Assembly (NCBI GenBank): GCA_014859215.1 | Contig: JACUUS010000037.1 | Location: forward strand, 1-15,555 | DNA: 15,555 bases | Direction: 5' to 3' | Source of the DNA: Dehalococcoidia bacterium | GTDB taxonomy: Bacteria; Chloroflexota; Dehalococcoidia; SZUA-161 | In this document: positions 12,791-15,555 of the stretch, in pieces | Position numbering within the stretch: the stretch's first letter is position 1 | Layout of the letters: each line of letters opens with the position of its first letter | Translations under genes and position numbers: made by a program | Notes under the pieces: generated by a model | Told to the model about the DNA's origin: nothing | The model's database searches: none | Seen by the model: the letters and a program-made list of their open reading frames with translations, nothing else

Positions 12791-15555
12791 ATGACCACAC
12801 GCGAACAGAGCGAGATACCCAAGAGCTACGATCCCAAACTTGTCGAGGGCAGGCTCTATGATTCATGGCTGGAGCAGGGGTATTTCACACCCCGGATCGA
12901 CAGGGCGAAGAAGCCGTTCACCATCATAATGCCGCCGCCGAATGTGACCGGCGAGCTTCACCTGGGCACGGCGTTCACGGCGATTATCGAGGATGCCCTG
13001 GTCCGCTGGCGCCGCATGAAGGGCGACCCGACCCTGTGGCTGCCGGGAAGCGACCACGCTGGGATCGCGGGCCAGAATGTAGTCGAGCAGCTCCTGGCGC
13101 GGGAGGGCGTATCGCGTCACGTCCTGGGCAGGGAGAAATTCCTGGAACGGATGTGGCAGTGGATGCACAAGTACCGGGGAATTATCTCGCAGCAGCACAG
13201 GCGCCTGGGCGCTTCATGCGATTTCACGCGGGAACGCTTTACCATGGACCCCGGCCCCAGCCGGGCCGTCCGCACCACGTTCGCCAACCTGTTCAAGAAG
13301 GGCCTAATTTATCGCGGCGAACGCATCATCAACTGGTGTCCGCGATGCTCCACCGCCCTATCGGATCTCGAAGTCGATCATAAGGAGATCTCAAGCTTCC
13401 TCTACTATGTCCGCTATCCGCTGGAAGAGGACGCACAGCGGTCCGTTACCGTGGCCACAACCCGGCCCGAGACCATACTCGGCGATACCGCCGTTGCCGT
13501 GAACCCCGAGGACAAGCGTTATGAAGACGTCATAGGCAAGAAGGTGGTCCTGCCCGTGATAGGACGCAGGATACCGATCGTAGCCGATGAAGTAGTAGAC
13601 CCACTCTTCGGTACAGGAGCGGTGAAAGTCACGCCGGCCCACGATCCAGTTGACTTCGAAATCGCACAGCGAAAAGGCCTGCCCCATATCAACATCCTCA
13701 ATCTGGACGCCACCATGAACGAGAACGCTGGACCGTACGCGGGAATGGACCGCTTCGAGTGCCGCCGCGCCCTCCTCGCCGACCTGGAGAAGGAGGGTCT
13801 CCTGGTCAAGACGGAGCCGTACGTCCACGCTGTCGGACACTGCCAGCGGTGCAATACCATGGTCGAGCCAATGCTGTCAAAGCAGTGGTTCGTGAACATG
13901 CAGCCCATCGCGCGGCCCGCCATTAAGGTGGTGCTTGACGGCCGGATTCAGATCATCCCCGAGAGGTTCACGAAGATTTACCTGAACTGGATGGAGAATA
14001 TCCGCGACTGGTGCATAAGCCGGCAGCTATGGTGGGGCCACAGGATACCCGCCTGGTACTGCGGTGAGTGTGACGGCAAGAGAATTCACATTCTGCCGCA
14101 GGATAACTTCATCCGGGAGAAGGGTTTCGCGCGAGGCTGGTACGACTACTCGGAACTCAGGGGAATGGGGCTTACCCACGAGGAAATCGCGCATAACATA
14201 GACTGGGCGATGATCGATCTCGCAGCTGCCCCGGTGGTGGACGTCGATACGCCCGAGAAGTGTCCGGCGTGCGCGGGCAAAGACCTCTTACAGGACCCGG
14301 ACGTGCTCGATACCTGGTTCAGTTCGGCCCTCTGGCCACATTCTACGCTGGGCTGGCCGGATGACACCGAGGATTTCAGGTATTTCTACCCGACCTCTGT
14401 CATGGAAACCGGCTACGATATCCTCTTTTTCTGGGTGGCCAGGATGATAGTGATGGGCCTGGAAAACACGGGCGAAATCCCCTTCGAGAAAGTGTACCTT
14501 CACGGCCTTATACGCGACGAGAAGGGCGACAAAATGAGCAAGTCCCGTGGGAATGTTATCGACCCCGTCAAGTCCATTGAGAAGTACGGAACTGACGCCC
14601 TCCGCTTCGCCCTTTCCACCGGCAATTCCCCCGGCAATGATATGAGGCTGAGCTCTCAGAAGCTTGAGGGCAGCAGGAATTTCGCGAACAAACTCTGGAA
14701 CGCGGCCAGGTTCGTGATGACCAATGCCCGCGGCTTCGAGGCAGGGCCGCTCCCCGCGGTCGGCCCGGTTGAAGATCGCTGGATCCTCAGCAGGTTGAAC
14801 CGCCTTGTCGATGAAGCCTCGGCCCTGATGGAGGAATTCCAGTTCGGCGAGGCTCTCCGCCGTAATTACGACTTCATATGGACGGAGTACTGCGACTGGT
14901 ACATCGAAATAGCGAAGATAAGGCTGCGCGCCAGGGATGAGGGGCCGTCGCCGGTCCCCATTCTTATACACGTGCTGGAGAAATCAATGAGGCTGCTGCA
15001 CCCGTTCATGCCGTTTATCACCGAGGAAATCTGGCAAAGACTCAAGGGCTTCCGGTCCGATGATCATCCGGCTTCAATAATGATCGCGCCCTATCCCGAA
15101 GCGGACAGGGGGCTTCTCGACTCCGAGGCGGAGAAGGAGATGGAATCGGTCATAGAAATCGTCAGGTCGATAAGAAACGCACGTGCGGAAAGCCGGGTGG
15201 ACCCGGCGAAGTTCGTGGAGGCTGTTATCGTAGCCGGTGAGGCAAAACCGGCGCTGGAGTCCCATGCCCCATCCATCGCCCAGCTCGCCCGGGTGAACCC
15301 GCTCAGTGTGGTCCAAAACCGGCAACAGGCTGACCTGGGAGAGGACAAGGCCAGGGTAATAATCCTTAAAGACGCCGAAGTGATCCTGCCTCTCGAAGGC
15401 ATGGTCGACTTCGAAGCCGAGCGGCAGGGCCTGCTCAAGGAAATCGAGATTAACGAAATTGAACTGCAGCGGATCGAGAACCTCCTGTCCAATGAGGCCT
15501 TCCTCGGCAAGGCGCCGCCATCAGTCGTGGACAGGGAGCGGCAGAAGGTGGCCGA
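12791..15555 (+). CDS. valS: Valyl-tRNA synthetase (partial, 3' end outside the window)
   Basis: Valyl-tRNA synthetase charges tRNA-Val and edits misactivated threonine. The frame stays open from ATG 12791 to the edge: 921 codons plus two bases. GAGGT (12781-12785) lies 5 nt before the start. Family signatures include MPPPNVTGELHLG (about 47-59), TTRPETILGDTAVAV in the CP1 editing domain, VKVTPAHDP with Lys279, Thr281, Asp285 and Asp288, LDTWFSSALWP, and KMSKS at 581-585. The C-terminal part has the anticodon-binding domain and the start of the usual coiled-coil arm (about 875-921). Unusual points: the HIGH motif reads HLGT (His57 to Thr60), GIATQ reads GIAGQ (Gly94), and 63 residues lie between Cys427 and Cys491 of the paired-Cys module, where most relatives have far fewer. 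Cys pairs are at 183/186, 351/354, 424/427 and 491/494. The gene is otherwise intact. Confidence 0.96.
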   Translation, partial: MTTREQSEIPKSYDPKLVEGRLYDSWLEQGYFTPRIDRAKKPFTIIMPPPNVTGELHLGTAFTAIIEDALVRWRRMKGDPTLWLPGSDHAGIAGQNVVEQLLAREGVSRHVLGREKFLERMWQWMHKYRGIISQQHRRLGASCDFTRERFTMDPGPSRAVRTTFANLFKKGLIYRGERIINWCPRCSTALSDLEVDHKEISSFLYYVRYPLEEDAQRSVTVATTRPETILGDTAVAVNPEDKRYEDVIGKKVVLPVIGRRIPIVADEVVDPLFGTGAVKVTPAHDPVDFEIAQRKGLPHINILNLDATMNENAGPYAGMDRFECRRALLADLEKEGLLVKTEPYVHAVGHCQRCNTMVEPMLSKQWFVNMQPIARPAIKVVLDGRIQIIPERFTKIYLNWMENIRDWCISRQLWWGHRIPAWYCGECDGKRIHILPQDNFIREKGFARGWYDYSELRGMGLTHEEIAHNIDWAMIDLAAAPVVDVDTPEKCPACAGKDLLQDPDVLDTWFSSALWPHSTLGWPDDTEDFRYFYPTSVMETGYDILFFWVARMIVMGLENTGEIPFEKVYLHGLIRDEKGDKMSKSRGNVIDPVKSIEKYGTDALRFALSTGNSPGNDMRLSSQKLEGSRNFANKLWNAARFVMTNARGFEAGPLPAVGPVEDRWILSRLNRLVDEASALMEEFQFGEALRRNYDFIWTEYCDWYIEIAKIRLRARDEGPSPVPILIHVLEKSMRLLHPFMPFITEEIWQRLKGFRSDDHPASIMIAPYPEADRGLLDSEAEKEMESVIEIVRSIRNARAESRVDPAKFVEAVIVAGEAKPALESHAPSIAQLARVNPLSVVQNRQQADLGEDKARVIILKDAEVILPLEGMVDFEAERQGLLKEIEINEIELQRIENLLSNEAFLGKAPPSVVDRERQKVA

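Noticed and set aside
12865..13383. 172-codon + strand open frame within valS
   Set aside because: It is in a different frame from the clearly recognisable ValRS coding sequence and has no family resemblance.

Overview
All supported genes lie on the + strand. The window is a bacterial housekeeping segment, moderately GC-rich, with short intergenic gaps and sigma70-type promoters. Its taxonomy cannot be fixed from sequence alone. A bS22-type micro-protein, a holB-ricT pair, rpoB-rpoC away from the ribosomal stalk genes, and the style of the RpoB and valyl-tRNA synthetase proteins suggest an uncultured lineage near Chloroflexota (Dehalococcoidia-like). This is a tentative guess. No mobile element, CRISPR array, tRNA or rRNA was seen.

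Layout: (1) 1-2232. A promoter with a perfect TTGACA box and a foldable leader precede a 30-codon gene for a very basic ribosomal protein (bS22/AURKAIP1-Cox24 type). Then come holB (clamp-loader delta') and ricT (PSP1/YaaT family). (2) 2233-3840. A promoter directly after ricT starts a roughly 275-nt leader full of hairpins. The leader ends in a strong intrinsic terminator only 30 nt before the speD start codon. speD (AdoMet decarboxylase) and speB (agmatinase family) follow, forming a polyamine unit. (3) 3841-4515. A receiver-only response regulator. (4) 4516-12655. A long intergenic region with a consensus promoter, then rpoB and rpoC, which abut at TAAATG. (5) 12656-15555. A perfect 12-bp hairpin, a near-consensus promoter, and valS, which runs off the right edge with 921 complete codons visible.

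The genes cover replication (delta'), ribosome and translation (bS22, ValRS), transcription (beta and beta'), polyamine synthesis (SpeD, SpeB) and signalling (RicT, receiver protein). The best candidate for something undescribed is the structured leader plus terminator in front of speD. No speD promoter is visible after the terminator, so expression apparently needs read-through, which suggests attenuation or a riboswitch-like element. Second are the tiny bS22 gene with its own foldable leader, and the ValRS with an HLGT sequence in place of HIGH and an enlarged Cys-pair insertion.
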